A stretch of 13,478 nt of DNA from Limisphaerales bacterium. GTDB lineage: Bacteria; Verrucomicrobiota; Verrucomicrobiia; Limisphaerales; UBA11358. The stretch is from NCBI GenBank assembly GCA_027451565.1, contig DAIDJC010000058.1, forward strand, positions 1 to 13,478, given 5' to 3'. The translations under genes were made by a program, and so were the position numbers. The notes under the pieces were generated by a model. It did not search any database and had not been told where the DNA came from. It saw only the letters and a list, made by a program, of their open reading frames with translations. Shown in pieces: positions 1-8,560 of the stretch (positions are counted from its first letter, which is position 1; each line of letters starts with the position of its first letter).

Positions 1-1055
1 TGAAGCGGATCGAGATCAAGGAGGCGCATGCCGGGGATATCGTGGGGGTGGCAGGCTTTGAGGAGGTGTTCATTGGAGAGACCATTTGCGACTCGGAAGC
101 GCGTGCGGCTCTTCCTTACATACCCATTGACCCGCCCACCATTCAGATGGAATTTGCCGTCAATGATGGTCCCCTTGCCGGGCAGGAGGGGAAACTGGTC
201 ACGGCGCGGCATATTTGGGACCGGTTGATCAAGGAAACACGCACCAACGTGGCCTTGCGCGTGGCCCAGACCTCGGATCCCAAGGTTTTCGCCGTAAGCG
301 GACGCGGAGAGATGCAGATTGCCATTCTGGTGGAGCAAATGCGCCGGGAAGGCTACGAAGTGCTGGTGTCCCGGCCCGAAGTGTTGTGGAAAAAAGATGC
401 CAGTGGCAACCCGCTGGAGCCTATTGAAAAGTTGTTTGTGGAAATCCCCAGCGAAAACCTGGGAGCGATCATGGAAAACCTGTCCGGGCGCAAGGCGCAG
501 ATCACCAACATGAATCATGTGGGCAACCAGGTCTCCATTGAGGCCCTTGTTCCCATGCGTGGCCTGATTGGGTTCGAAACGGACTTGGTGAATTCCACCA
601 AGGGAATGGGCGTGATGAGCCATCTCTTTCACGATTACGGCCCGGATTGCGGTGAAATTGCCGCGCGGAAAAACGGATCGCTTGTCTCGATGGATTCGGG
701 CGAGGCCACCAGTTATGCGCTGAACATGGTCCAGGAACGGGGGCGTTTGATGATTGAGCCGGGCGACAATGTTTATGTGGGCATGATTATCGGGGAAAAT
801 TCCCGCGAGAACGACATTCCGGTGAATCCGGTCAAGGAAAAGCGGCTTACCAACATGCGGTCGCAGGGGGATGGCAAAGGCATCCAACTGGCGCCGCCCC
901 TGAGGCTCAGCCTGGAGCGCGCTTTGGAATACATTGACGTGGATGAATACGTGGAGGCCACGCCGGTGAACCTAAGGTTGCGCAAAAAGGAACTGGACGA
1001 AAACAAGCGCAAACGCTCGGAGAAATCCCGGATCATTAAATTTGTGCCGGAGTGA
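1..1055 (+). CDS. typA: TypA/BipA ribosome-associated GTPase, C-terminal part (5' end outside window)
   Basis: This is the C-terminal portion of the translational GTPase TypA (BipA), a 50S-assembly and stress-related factor that binds the ribosome like EF-G. The open frame starts at base 3 with no stop upstream, so the gene runs in from outside. About 350 codons are present, against roughly 600 residues for the full protein, so the GTP-binding domain is missing. The visible part covers the end of domain II, the EF-G-like domains III and V, and the TypA-specific C-terminal domain. Family signatures include SGRGEMQIAILVEQMRREGYE, GLIGFETDLVNSTKGMG followed by HLFHDYGP, the stretch GENSRENDIPVNPVKEKRLT, and LRLRKKELDENKRKR at the end. 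It stops at TGA 1053-1055 and converges with the next gene six bases away. No T-tract terminator is visible between them. Identification is very secure; nothing is unusual in the part seen. Confidence 0.97.
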   Translation, partial: KRIEIKEAHAGDIVGVAGFEEVFIGETICDSEARAALPYIPIDPPTIQMEFAVNDGPLAGQEGKLVTARHIWDRLIKETRTNVALRVAQTSDPKVFAVSGRGEMQIAILVEQMRREGYEVLVSRPEVLWKKDASGNPLEPIEKLFVEIPSENLGAIMENLSGRKAQITNMNHVGNQVSIEALVPMRGLIGFETDLVNSTKGMGVMSHLFHDYGPDCGEIAARKNGSLVSMDSGEATSYALNMVQERGRLMIEPGDNVYVGMIIGENSRENDIPVNPVKEKRLTNMRSQGDGKGIQLAPPLRLSLERALEYIDVDEYVEATPVNLRLRKKELDENKRKRSEKSRIIKFVPE

Positions 1056-1061
1056 GCCTGC

Positions 1062-3770
1062 TCAGCCGTGGGAGCCGCGCGGCAGGATGAGCTTGGCCAC
1101 CAGCCCCGTCCAGCCGGTCTGGTGGGAGGCCCCCACGCCGCGCCCGTTATCACCATGAAAATATTCATGGAACAGGATATAATCCTTGAAATGCGGGTCC
1201 GTCGCCAGCTTGGGATGGTATTTCAGAACAGGGCGCTGGCCATCCGGGCCGGGTTGAAAGAGACGGATCAAACGGCGGGATAATTCCTCCGAGACCTGCC
1301 CGATGGTCATGAACTGGCCGGAGCCTGTGGGGCACTCAATTTTAAAGTCATCCCCGTAGTAGTGATGAAATTTCTGGAGGGACTCGATCAGGAGATAATT
1401 CATGGGCAGCCAGACCGGTCCACGCCAGTTGGAATTTCCGCCAAAAAGTCCGGCCTGGGATTCAGCGGGCCAGTATGAAACCTCATGAACGGATCCATCC
1501 AGGTCCAATTGGTAGGGTTTTTGTTCGTGAATTTTGGAAAGCGCGCGAACGCCATGGTCGCTCAGGAATTCCGTTTCGTCCAGGGCGCGGCGCAGCAGGC
1601 ATTTCATGCGGTGCCCGCGCAGCAGTGAGAGAAGGTGGCGCTCGCCCACGCCCACTTCCTGCCAGCGGGACACGAGTTTGGCCAGGTCCGGGCGATTTTT
1701 CAAAAACCATTCCAGCCGGCCGGTGAAATTGGGCAGGGCGCGCAATTGTTCCGGGTCCAGGTTTTCCACTGCAAACAGCGGGATCAATCCCACGATGGAG
1801 CGTATTTTAAGCGGGAACTTTCGCCCATCCGGCAGGCAGAGTTCATCATAGTAAAATTCATCCTCCTCATCCCACAGCGCCAAGCCGTCTTCAGGCATGG
1901 AGCCGTGCCCATCGCTGATGCCGTTGATGGCCCCGGCGATGGCCAGGAAATGCTCCAGGAATTTGGTGGCGATATCCTCGTAAACCCGGTTGTGCATGGC
2001 CAGCTCCAGGGAGATGCGCAGCAGGTTCAGCGAGTACATGGCCATCCAACTGGTTCCATCGGCCTGATTGATGAAGCCCCCGGTGGGCAGGGGTGAGCTC
2101 CGGTCAAAAACGCCCACATTATCAAGCCCCAGGAAGCCGCCCTGGAAAATATTGCGGCCCTGGGTGTCCTTCCGGTTGACCCACCAGGTGAAATTGAGCA
2201 GGAGCTTGTGGAAAACCCGCTCCAAAAATCCCAAGTCCCCCTTGTCGTCCGGAGTACACTCGCGCCGGGCTTTGCGGTCAATTTGAAATACACGCCACGT
2301 GGCCCAGGCATGCACGGGCGGGTTCACATCCCCAAACGCCCATTCGTAGGCTGGCAACTGGCCATTGGGATGCATGTACCACTCGCGTGTCAGCAGGTCC
2401 AGTTGCCGTTTGGCAAACTCCGGGTCCAACAGCGAAAGGGGAATGCTATGAAATGCCAGGTCCCAGGAGGCATACCAAGGGTATTCCCACTTGTCCGGCA
2501 TGGAGATGACCTCGGAATTGTTCAGGTGCGTCCAGTCCGCATTCCGTGATTTTTTGCGCTGGGGCGGAGGCGGCGGCTGCAAGGGATCGCCCTCCAGCCA
2601 TTTGCGCACATCAAAGTGATAAAATTGCTTGGACCAAATCATTCCGGCAAAGGCCTGGCGTTGGATCAGCCGCAGGTCGGGATCCTTGATCCCTTCCTGC
2701 AAGGCATCGTAGAAAATGGAGGCCTCCGCGATTCGGTCCTCAAAGACCTGGTCAAAATCAGTGAAGGGTTTGGAGGAGGTGTTGCGGGTGAGTCGCAGCC
2801 GGACCTGCCTGGAGCCGCCTGCGGGCACCGTGAGGGTATAATGAGCGCCCGCCTTGGTGCCTTTGCGGAGGGGATTGGTGGCGCCGGTTTTTCCATGGAC
2901 GATGCATTGATGAAATCCATCCTTGAAAAACCCTGGCGGATTGGTTGAGCCAAATATTTCTTCAAGGTTCGTTTCGTTGTCGCAAAACAACAATTCAGGC
3001 AGGTCCGTGCCGCCATCCGCCGGCCCGGGATACCATTCAAACAAACCCAGTTCCTCGTGTTCCACCACCACGGCGGAGCTGCCCCGCACGGCGCGAAGCT
3101 GTGGCTTGGGGTGATCAGGGTCCCAGGCCCAGACGTTGCGAAACCAAAGCTGCGGAACCAAATGCAGGGTGGCCGCCTCCGGCCCGCGGTTGTGCACCGT
3201 CACCCGCATCAGAATGTCTTCGGGCGCCGCCTTGGCGTATTCCACAAAAACATCAAAATACCGGTCCTGGTCAAACAACCCCGTGTCCAAAATCTCAAAT
3301 TCCGTCTCCTTCCGGCTCCGGGCTGCATTTTCCCTCACCAATCGGTCGTAGGGGAATTCCGCCTGGGGATACTTGTACAGCATCTTCAGGTAGGAATGGG
3401 TGGGTGTGGCGTCCAGGTAATAATAAAGCTCCTTGACGTCCTCCCCATGGTTTCCCTGCGCATTGGTCAGCCCAAACAGCCTTTCCTTCAGAATGGGATC
3501 GTTCCCATTCCATAAAGCCAGTGAAAGGCAAATCCTCTGGAATCCATCGCTGAACCCGGCTATGCCATCCTCCCCCCAGCGGTAAGCGCGGCTGCGTGCA
3601 TGGTCATGGGGGAAATATTCCCAAGCCGTTCCATCCGGGGAATAATCCTCCCGCACCGTGCCCCATTGCCGTTCTGCCAGATAGGGGCCAAATAACTTCC
3701 AATGCTTGGATCCGGAAAGATTTTCAATCAGACGCCGCTTTTCCACATTGATTGGCATGTCTCGAAACAT
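1062..3770 (-). CDS. MGH1-like / GH63-type glucosidase, 902 aa
   Basis: This is a large cytoplasmic glycoside hydrolase of the mannosylglycerate-hydrolase-like (MGH1)/GH63 type with an (alpha/alpha)6 barrel. Such bacterial proteins are usually annotated simply as glucosidase, and the substrate cannot be read from sequence. Residues 37-90 (WGTVREDYSPDGTAWEYFPH, RWGEDGIAGFSD, LALWNGND) and 100-127 (GLTNAQGNHGEDVKELYYYL, TPTHSY) are the family's N-terminal signature. The likely catalytic acid is D437 in YASWDLAFH. The likely base is E869 in HEYFHGDNGRG near the C-terminus, by analogy with GH63/GH15 enzymes. A proline run lies at about 398-403. There is no signal peptide or membrane segment. The start is ambiguous: ATG at 3770 or ATG at 3758 (residue 5). 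Neither has a clear Shine-Dalgarno. A weak promoter-like pair (TTGCAT at 3793-3788, 16 bases, TATGTT at 3771-3766, minus strand) would make 3758 the start of a leaderless message. It diverges from the helicase gene; no operon partner is seen. Confidence 0.9.
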   Translation of the reverse strand: MFRDMPINVEKRRLIENLSGSKHWKLFGPYLAERQWGTVREDYSPDGTAWEYFPHDHARSRAYRWGEDGIAGFSDGFQRICLSLALWNGNDPILKERLFGLTNAQGNHGEDVKELYYYLDATPTHSYLKMLYKYPQAEFPYDRLVRENAARSRKETEFEILDTGLFDQDRYFDVFVEYAKAAPEDILMRVTVHNRGPEAATLHLVPQLWFRNVWAWDPDHPKPQLRAVRGSSAVVVEHEELGLFEWYPGPADGGTDLPELLFCDNETNLEEIFGSTNPPGFFKDGFHQCIVHGKTGATNPLRKGTKAGAHYTLTVPAGGSRQVRLRLTRNTSSKPFTDFDQVFEDRIAEASIFYDALQEGIKDPDLRLIQRQAFAGMIWSKQFYHFDVRKWLEGDPLQPPPPPQRKKSRNADWTHLNNSEVISMPDKWEYPWYASWDLAFHSIPLSLLDPEFAKRQLDLLTREWYMHPNGQLPAYEWAFGDVNPPVHAWATWRVFQIDRKARRECTPDDKGDLGFLERVFHKLLLNFTWWVNRKDTQGRNIFQGGFLGLDNVGVFDRSSPLPTGGFINQADGTSWMAMYSLNLLRISLELAMHNRVYEDIATKFLEHFLAIAGAINGISDGHGSMPEDGLALWDEEDEFYYDELCLPDGRKFPLKIRSIVGLIPLFAVENLDPEQLRALPNFTGRLEWFLKNRPDLAKLVSRWQEVGVGERHLLSLLRGHRMKCLLRRALDETEFLSDHGVRALSKIHEQKPYQLDLDGSVHEVSYWPAESQAGLFGGNSNWRGPVWLPMNYLLIESLQKFHHYYGDDFKIECPTGSGQFMTIGQVSEELSRRLIRLFQPGPDGQRPVLKYHPKLATDPHFKDYILFHEYFHGDNGRGVGASHQTGWTGLVAKLILPRGSHG

Positions 3771-4039
3771 AAACAGATGGGCGTCAAATGCAACCGCAAC
3801 CTCAGCCTCAGCCTGAAAATGACATGGCAGGCCTTTTTCGAGTATCCACCGATCGTTGATGCATGGAGTTCAGCCTGGTTTCAACCCACTTCAAAGAAAT
3901 GGAATGAACCTGGGCACGGCAAATCAGGAAAAGGAGGGTGGGCCCCAATGGTTTTCCAGTTCGATCAGGTGAAAAAGTTTTCATTTGGCATTGACCCTTT
4001 CATGGGGATATGTCGAAATGCACAAACTATTGATTTCAG

Positions 4040-7000
4040 ATGCCGAGATTTTCTGCAAAAAACGGGAACGGAGCGCCGCGCAGCGGGCCGGGAGCCAGCA
4101 AATACGATGCTCACCACAAGGTGCTCTCCCAAACTTATGGCGCTTTCGCCGACCTGCGCCGGGAACTTTCTGATTCCAAGACCACGGTGACTGAAAGGGA
4201 GGAAATCCTCCGCACTTTTTCCCAATGCCCGGATTCCCAGCGAGCCTGGCTGGCGCTGGAAGACTATTTCGAGAGGTTGTCGTTGTGCCGGAGGGACTTT
4301 CCAGCCACCGACTGGTGGAGCAGGATGCTGGCGGCGCAGGGAGCGGGCCGGTTGGAGGAGCTGGCTTTTTTGTTTTTGCGAGCCAAACGGTCGGTGCCGC
4401 CCGAGTTGGTGCCTTACGCCAGTCTTTCCCGCTTTGCGGAAGCCGAGGAGGCGGAGCAGGAATTGCAACTGGTCCGGGAATTGGAGCATTGGCTGAGCCC
4501 GCCCACGCCGTTGCACTTGGACACCCCGCGCGCCACGCTGCGGGTGGTTTGTCAGCCCTGCCCGGAGGGTGTGGATGCCGCGCGCCACACTCTCTCGGTC
4601 CAGTTCCTGCTCCTGCGCCCGCGCACCGGTGAGAAAGCCCGATCTCTCAGCGACTTGGTGGATGTGGTGGTGCGCGCGGCGCATGAACAGGAGTTGTTTG
4701 CGCCCCAGGACTGGGAATTTGTGCAGTGGATTTATGACACGCACCGGGAAAGGGCCACGGAAGACTCCACTTTGGTGTTGTCCGATGCGGATTTGCTGCA
4801 ATGGCTCGCGCGGTGGGGGCACACTGACCGGCTGGAATCCGCCGTCACCCGCCGCCCGCTTCATTTTTACGGCCATGTGGTGGCGTTGTCGCCCCATTTG
4901 GAAAACCAGAATGGAGAGCTGTGTTTCACACACCGGGTCACGCTGCCCGGCGGGGAAACGCACCCTGTTTCAGATGTCCGGTTTTTCAATAGCCAATCCC
5001 CCCTCGCCTTGGTGGGCAATGAGTTTTTCCTGTTGCGCAATGCGCCGCCCAACGGTGTTCTGAAGCACCTCGCCGGGCGCCCCAGCGTGCCTGTGCGGAA
5101 ATTGAGCCACCGCCTGCTGCTGCACCTCCGCAAGAAACAGGCCCATCACGGCGTCAATTGGGAGCAATTGTGCGTGGCCCACGCGGCCTCGCCCCAGTTC
5201 ATTTTCGAACTGATGGATGATGTCGTGCGCCTGAGACTGGTGGCGCGCAGCGACAGGGATAAAAGTCTTTGGCTCTGGAACGGCCATGACTGGGTGCGCG
5301 ACCGCGCCGGGCAGGCCTCCGCGCCCCACGGGTCCGGCGATGCCCGTCCGGAAGTCCTGGATGACCCGCGCCTGGAGCCAACCATTCAATGGCTTCGCAG
5401 GCTGGATTGGTTCATGCAGGAGCCGGGCCTGTGGACGGGGGATGCCAACGAGAATTTCCTGGGAGCCTTGGCCGAAGCCTGGGCGGATCGTCCGCCCGGC
5501 GCGGAGTTTTTGGGGAACCCCGCTTTCCACCGGCTGTTTCTCACCCCAAGGCAGCTCAAGCCGCGTCTGGTGGTGAAAGGCAGCGGCATAGATTGGTTGT
5601 CGGTCTCCGCGGACTGGGAGGCAGAGGGACTGAAACTGACCAAGGCGGACCTGGAGCGGCTCGCCACCGCGACCGGACGTTTTGTGAAATTACCCAATTC
5701 CGGCTGGGTGGAATTGGATTCCCGGGCAGTGCAGGGCGCCCAGGAAGCCATGGCGGACCTGGGTGTGGAGGGCTTGGTGGCGGTGCCGCAACGAGTCGGC
5801 ATGGAGCATGTGGCGCATTTGAGCGACGAGGATTTCACCCGGTTTGCCCATTCGCCTGAGGCGCAGGCATTGCGCGAAAGGGTTCGTGATTTCAAAGGCA
5901 TTGATCCCGTGCAGCTTCCCCAATCACTCCAGGCGGAATTGCGGCCCTACCAAAAGGAGGGCTTTGATTTCCTGGCTCATCTCGTGAATGTGCGGCTCGG
6001 GGGCATCCTCGCGGATGACATGGGGCTGGGCAAAACCCTGCAAACCCTCACCTGGCTGGCCTGGCTCCAGGAACAAAACCGCAAAAACCACCTGCCATCA
6101 CTCGTCATCTGTCCCGCTTCCGTGCTGCATAACTGGAGGCGCGAGGCGGAAAAATTCACGCCTGACCTGCGTGTGCTCGTCCTTGAAAGCGGCGCCGCGC
6201 GGCACAATCTCCGCAAGCAAATCCCCCAGCACGACCTTATTGTCACCAATTACGCGCTGCTCAGGCGGGACTTGGAGGAGTTTCATAAATTTTCCTTCAG
6301 GGCCGTCATTCTGGATGAGGCGCAATTTATCAAAAACCCGGGCGCACAGGTGACGCAATCCGTGAAGCAGCTTAAATGCGACCACCGGATTGCCCTGACC
6401 GGCACGCCCTTGGAGAACAGGCTGCTGGATTTATGGAGCATCGTGGATTTCATCCAGCCGGGCTACCTGGGCAGCCAGGATCAATTTCTGGAAACCTACG
6501 AGCCCAAGGGGGCCGGCAACATGGAGGCCGCGCAGCGCATAGCTCGCCGCAGGCTTTCGGCCCGGCTCAGGCCCCTCCTGCTGCGGCGCCTCAAAAAACA
6601 CGTGGCCAAAGACCTTCCCGACCGCATTGAAGAACGCCGGGATTGTCCCTTGGGCGATGAGCAGCGCAAACTTTACCTGGCAGAGCTGAGGCGCAGCCGG
6701 GACCAGGTCATGAAAGCGGTGGAAACCCAGGGATTGAACAAGAGCAAAATGCACGTGCTCGCGGCGCTCACCCGATTGCGCCAGGTTTGCTGCCATCCCG
6801 CCCTGGTGGGCAGCGACACTGCCTCGGGAAAAACAGAAACCCTGTTTGAGCTCCTGGACCCGCTGGTTGCAGATGGACAAAAGGTGCTGGTCTTCTCCCA
6901 GTTCGTCCAAATGTTGGAATTACTCGATAAGGAATGTAAGGCGCGCCATATCCCCACCCACATGCTCACCGGCCAGACAAAGGATCGCCAGCAGGTGGTC

Positions 7001-7333
7001 CAGGACTTCCAAAAAGTCACCGGCGCCGGTGTTTTTCTCCTGAGCCTGCGCGCCGCCGGAACCGGCTTGAATCTCACCAACGCCAGCTATGTGGTTTTGT
7101 ACGATCCCTGGTGGAACCCCGCCGTGGAGGCCCAGGCCATTGACCGGTCCCATCGCATTGGTCAAACCCAGACCGTCAATGCCTACCGCCTGATTGCGCC
7201 CGGCACGGTCGAGGAAAAAATCTGGGAATTGCAGCAAAGCAAGGCCCAGACCATTGCCGACGTGCTGGGCGAGGAAGGCTTTGCCCGCAGCCTCACCGCC
7301 CACGACCTGGAATATTTGTTCGCAGAAGACTGA
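4040..7333 (+). CDS. SNF2/HepA-family DEAD/DEAH-box helicase-like ATPase, 1097 aa
   Basis: This is a Swi2/Snf2-type double-stranded-nucleic-acid translocase, related in its motor to bacterial HepA/RapA and other stand-alone SNF2 proteins. All motor motifs are intact: Walker A GILADDMGLGKT at 655-666, ICPASVLHNWRREA (motif Ia region), the DEAQ box at 759-762, GTPLENR at 788-794, VLVFSQFVQMLE in the second RecA lobe, and SLRAAGTGLNLTNA with DPWWNPAVEAQAIDRSHRIG and arginine fingers around 1036-1039. The motor fills roughly residues 630-1097. The N-terminal ~630 residues contain no domain I recognise; they are soluble and rich in charged and aromatic residues. The start at 4040 follows an in-frame TGA at 4031, so it cannot lie further upstream; a downstream start is possible because no good Shine-Dalgarno precedes it. 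A weak promoter candidate is TTGGCA (3985-3990), 18 bases, TATGTC (4009-4014). The gene stands alone, so its cellular role (transcription recycling, repair or defence) cannot be decided. There is no sign of a defence island around it. Confidence 0.93.
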   Translation: MPRFSAKNGNGAPRSGPGASKYDAHHKVLSQTYGAFADLRRELSDSKTTVTEREEILRTFSQCPDSQRAWLALEDYFERLSLCRRDFPATDWWSRMLAAQGAGRLEELAFLFLRAKRSVPPELVPYASLSRFAEAEEAEQELQLVRELEHWLSPPTPLHLDTPRATLRVVCQPCPEGVDAARHTLSVQFLLLRPRTGEKARSLSDLVDVVVRAAHEQELFAPQDWEFVQWIYDTHRERATEDSTLVLSDADLLQWLARWGHTDRLESAVTRRPLHFYGHVVALSPHLENQNGELCFTHRVTLPGGETHPVSDVRFFNSQSPLALVGNEFFLLRNAPPNGVLKHLAGRPSVPVRKLSHRLLLHLRKKQAHHGVNWEQLCVAHAASPQFIFELMDDVVRLRLVARSDRDKSLWLWNGHDWVRDRAGQASAPHGSGDARPEVLDDPRLEPTIQWLRRLDWFMQEPGLWTGDANENFLGALAEAWADRPPGAEFLGNPAFHRLFLTPRQLKPRLVVKGSGIDWLSVSADWEAEGLKLTKADLERLATATGRFVKLPNSGWVELDSRAVQGAQEAMADLGVEGLVAVPQRVGMEHVAHLSDEDFTRFAHSPEAQALRERVRDFKGIDPVQLPQSLQAELRPYQKEGFDFLAHLVNVRLGGILADDMGLGKTLQTLTWLAWLQEQNRKNHLPSLVICPASVLHNWRREAEKFTPDLRVLVLESGAARHNLRKQIPQHDLIVTNYALLRRDLEEFHKFSFRAVILDEAQFIKNPGAQVTQSVKQLKCDHRIALTGTPLENRLLDLWSIVDFIQPGYLGSQDQFLETYEPKGAGNMEAAQRIARRRLSARLRPLLLRRLKKHVAKDLPDRIEERRDCPLGDEQRKLYLAELRRSRDQVMKAVETQGLNKSKMHVLAALTRLRQVCCHPALVGSDTASGKTETLFELLDPLVADGQKVLVFSQFVQMLELLDKECKARHIPTHMLTGQTKDRQQVVQDFQKVTGAGVFLLSLRAAGTGLNLTNASYVVLYDPWWNPAVEAQAIDRSHRIGQTQTVNAYRLIAPGTVEEKIWELQQSKAQTIADVLGEEGFARSLTAHDLEYLFAED

Positions 7334-7674
7334 CCCGGGCCGTTGTGGCACGGGCTCATGTGCAGGGGTTCATTTTCCAGGGTTTTCCTCAAGGTCGCTT
7401 TCCATGGACTTTTTTGGGGCCATTTTGGGGGACTATTGAGTTTTCCGCCCAACTTTTGTCGCTTCTGTTCTTGATTCCAAGCCTTCCGATGGAGCCATCG
7501 GCGCGCATACTCAAAGGGTGAAGATTACCGAGGAGGACTTTAGAAAACTTGCAAATAAAGTTCTCGACGCGCTTGAATTCCCGGGTTGATTTTTGATTCT
7601 GGTTGATTCCAAGGAAATGACATTCCAGTGAAAACGGGAATCAAGCGGGTGGAATCAAATTAGCTGACAGCAAT
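7334..7674. other. 341-bp intergenic region between the helicase and the DUF1573/cytochrome gene
   Basis: This stretch lies between two converging genes and is visibly less GC-rich than its neighbours in its right half. I see no rho-independent terminator with a T-tract for the helicase and no RNA gene. It holds two close TTTTGGGG stretches (about 7411-7429), the TTGATTCC octamer cluster listed separately, and an open frame without ATG from 7440 to 7589. The end of that frame could be read from GTG 7518 as a 23-residue amphipathic peptide. The peptide has no convincing ribosome binding site, so I do not call it a gene. Confidence 0.6.
7471..7658. repeat. Cluster of TTGATTCC octamers, including a perfect 9-bp inverted repeat
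   Basis: The octamer TTGATTCC occurs at 7471-7478 and 7603-7610 on the + strand. Its exact reverse complement GGAATCAA occurs at 7637-7644 and 7651-7658. A one-mismatch copy, TTGATTCT, lies at 7593-7600, ten bases before the second copy. The outer pair extends to a perfect inverted repeat TTGATTCCA (7603-7611) and TGGAATCAA (7650-7658) with a 38-base loop. It lies just downstream of the cytochrome gene's stop and could be a weak stem-loop at the transcript end or a set of protein-binding sites. No T-tract follows it on either strand, so I do not call it a terminator. Confidence 0.55.
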
Positions 7675-8517
7675 TTAGTGAGTTGAATAAACTTTGGATG
7701 GGTAAATGGCATTCAGGTAGGCGGCCAGGGAGGCGATTTGCAAATCGGACAACGGTCCGCCCTGGGCGGTGGAGAAGGCAGGCATGAGGGAGCCGGGTTT
7801 GCCGTAGGTAATCCAAGTGGTCCAAAAAGCGGGTCCAGTGGGTGTTTTGATCTGGCTTAAATCAGGCACCATGGTAGCTCTGTGCGCGGCTTGGTGACAG
7901 ATGCCACACACGGTGTTAAAGAGGTCCTGGCCATATCATCCTGAAACGTTTGGGGCGTGGCAGGTGGCACAATCATTTCTGAAAACGGCCTGACGGTCGG
8001 CTTTGGCCATTTTGATGCCAAGTTGCATTTGGGCGGGCGACAGTTGGATGGGCGGGGCGGGGTTGATGGTGATGCGCATCATCAGGTCTTTGTTGCCCAT
8101 ATCCGTGGTGACTTTGGCTGATTTGAACACGGTGCCAAATTTTCCGGCCAGGTTGACATTAAGCTGGATGGATCCGGAGTGGCCGTTGGCAAGGGTCCAT
8201 GGAACCGGGGGCAACTCAGCCGTGGTGCATCCGCAAGATGGATGCACGCTGATGATGGTGATGTTTTTCCCGGAAACATTGGTGAAATCAAATCTGAAGC
8301 GGGCGTAATCCGCCCCGCTTATGACGCTGGTGCTTTCCAGGGTGGAATTCCAATTAAACAGTCCGTCCGGCAACGGTTGCATGGAGTGCGAGGTGTCTGG
8401 GACGAAAACCGGGTGCGAGGCGACCACCGGGGGCGGGGTTTGGCCGTTGGCACGAAAGGCCATGGCCGACATGAAAGCCCAAGCCAGGGTCCAAGTTAAA
8501 AACACGTTATGCCTCAT
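7675..8517 (-). pseudogene. Exported DUF1573 plus diheme cytochrome c protein, split by an in-frame TGA
   Basis: One continuous frame runs from ATG 8517 to TAA 7675, broken only by TGA at 7938-7936 (codon 194 of 280). Residues 1-25 look like a Sec signal peptide (hydrophobic core LTWTLAWAFMSAMA). Residues ~65-152 form a DUF1573 domain with the typical SCGCTT motif (C95, C97). A first heme-attachment motif CATCH is at 183-187. After the stop the same frame continues with YGQDLFNTV, a second motif CGICH (204-208), MVPDL, and KPGSLMPAF, a likely Met-ligand region, ending about 86 codons later. Both halves clearly belong to one periplasmic cytochrome. The second half has no signal peptide of its own, so if made separately from GTG 7911 it would not be exported for heme attachment. 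Other genes here stop at TGA, so the code is standard. The stop is a recent nonsense mutation, a sequence error, or (less likely) read through. It lies 43 bases downstream of leuA on the same strand. Confidence 0.85.
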
Positions 8518-8560
8518 GGGGGGTGATTGTTCGATATTTTCTAAAAATGAACAAGATGGT

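Noticed and set aside
1053..1095. GC-rich complementary bases between the convergent typA and glucosidase genes as a shared terminator
   Set aside because: Short arms such as CCTGC/GCAGG exist, but no T-tract follows on either strand and the sequence is mostly coding for the glucosidase C-terminus.
3702..4190. 162-codon plus-strand open frame crossing the glucosidase-helicase gap
   Set aside because: It overlaps both real genes, has mixed composition and no motif; the gap is only 269 bases, so chance openness is enough.
3965..4963. 332-codon open frame on the minus strand inside the helicase gene
   Set aside because: It is antisense to a clearly conserved coding frame, rich in Gln/Arg/His/Pro as expected from a shadow frame, and has no recognisable motif.
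7405..7430. G-rich TTTTGGGG repeats as a G-quadruplex or repeat unit
   Set aside because: Only two G-runs are present, too few for an intramolecular quadruplex, and two copies do not make a repeat family.
7936..7938. TGA read as selenocysteine or as a sense codon
   Set aside because: typA, the helicase, pyrR and pyrB all end at TGA, so there is no recoding of the whole code. I see no convincing bacterial SECIS-type hairpin just after this TGA, and the site is not a Cys position next to a redox motif.
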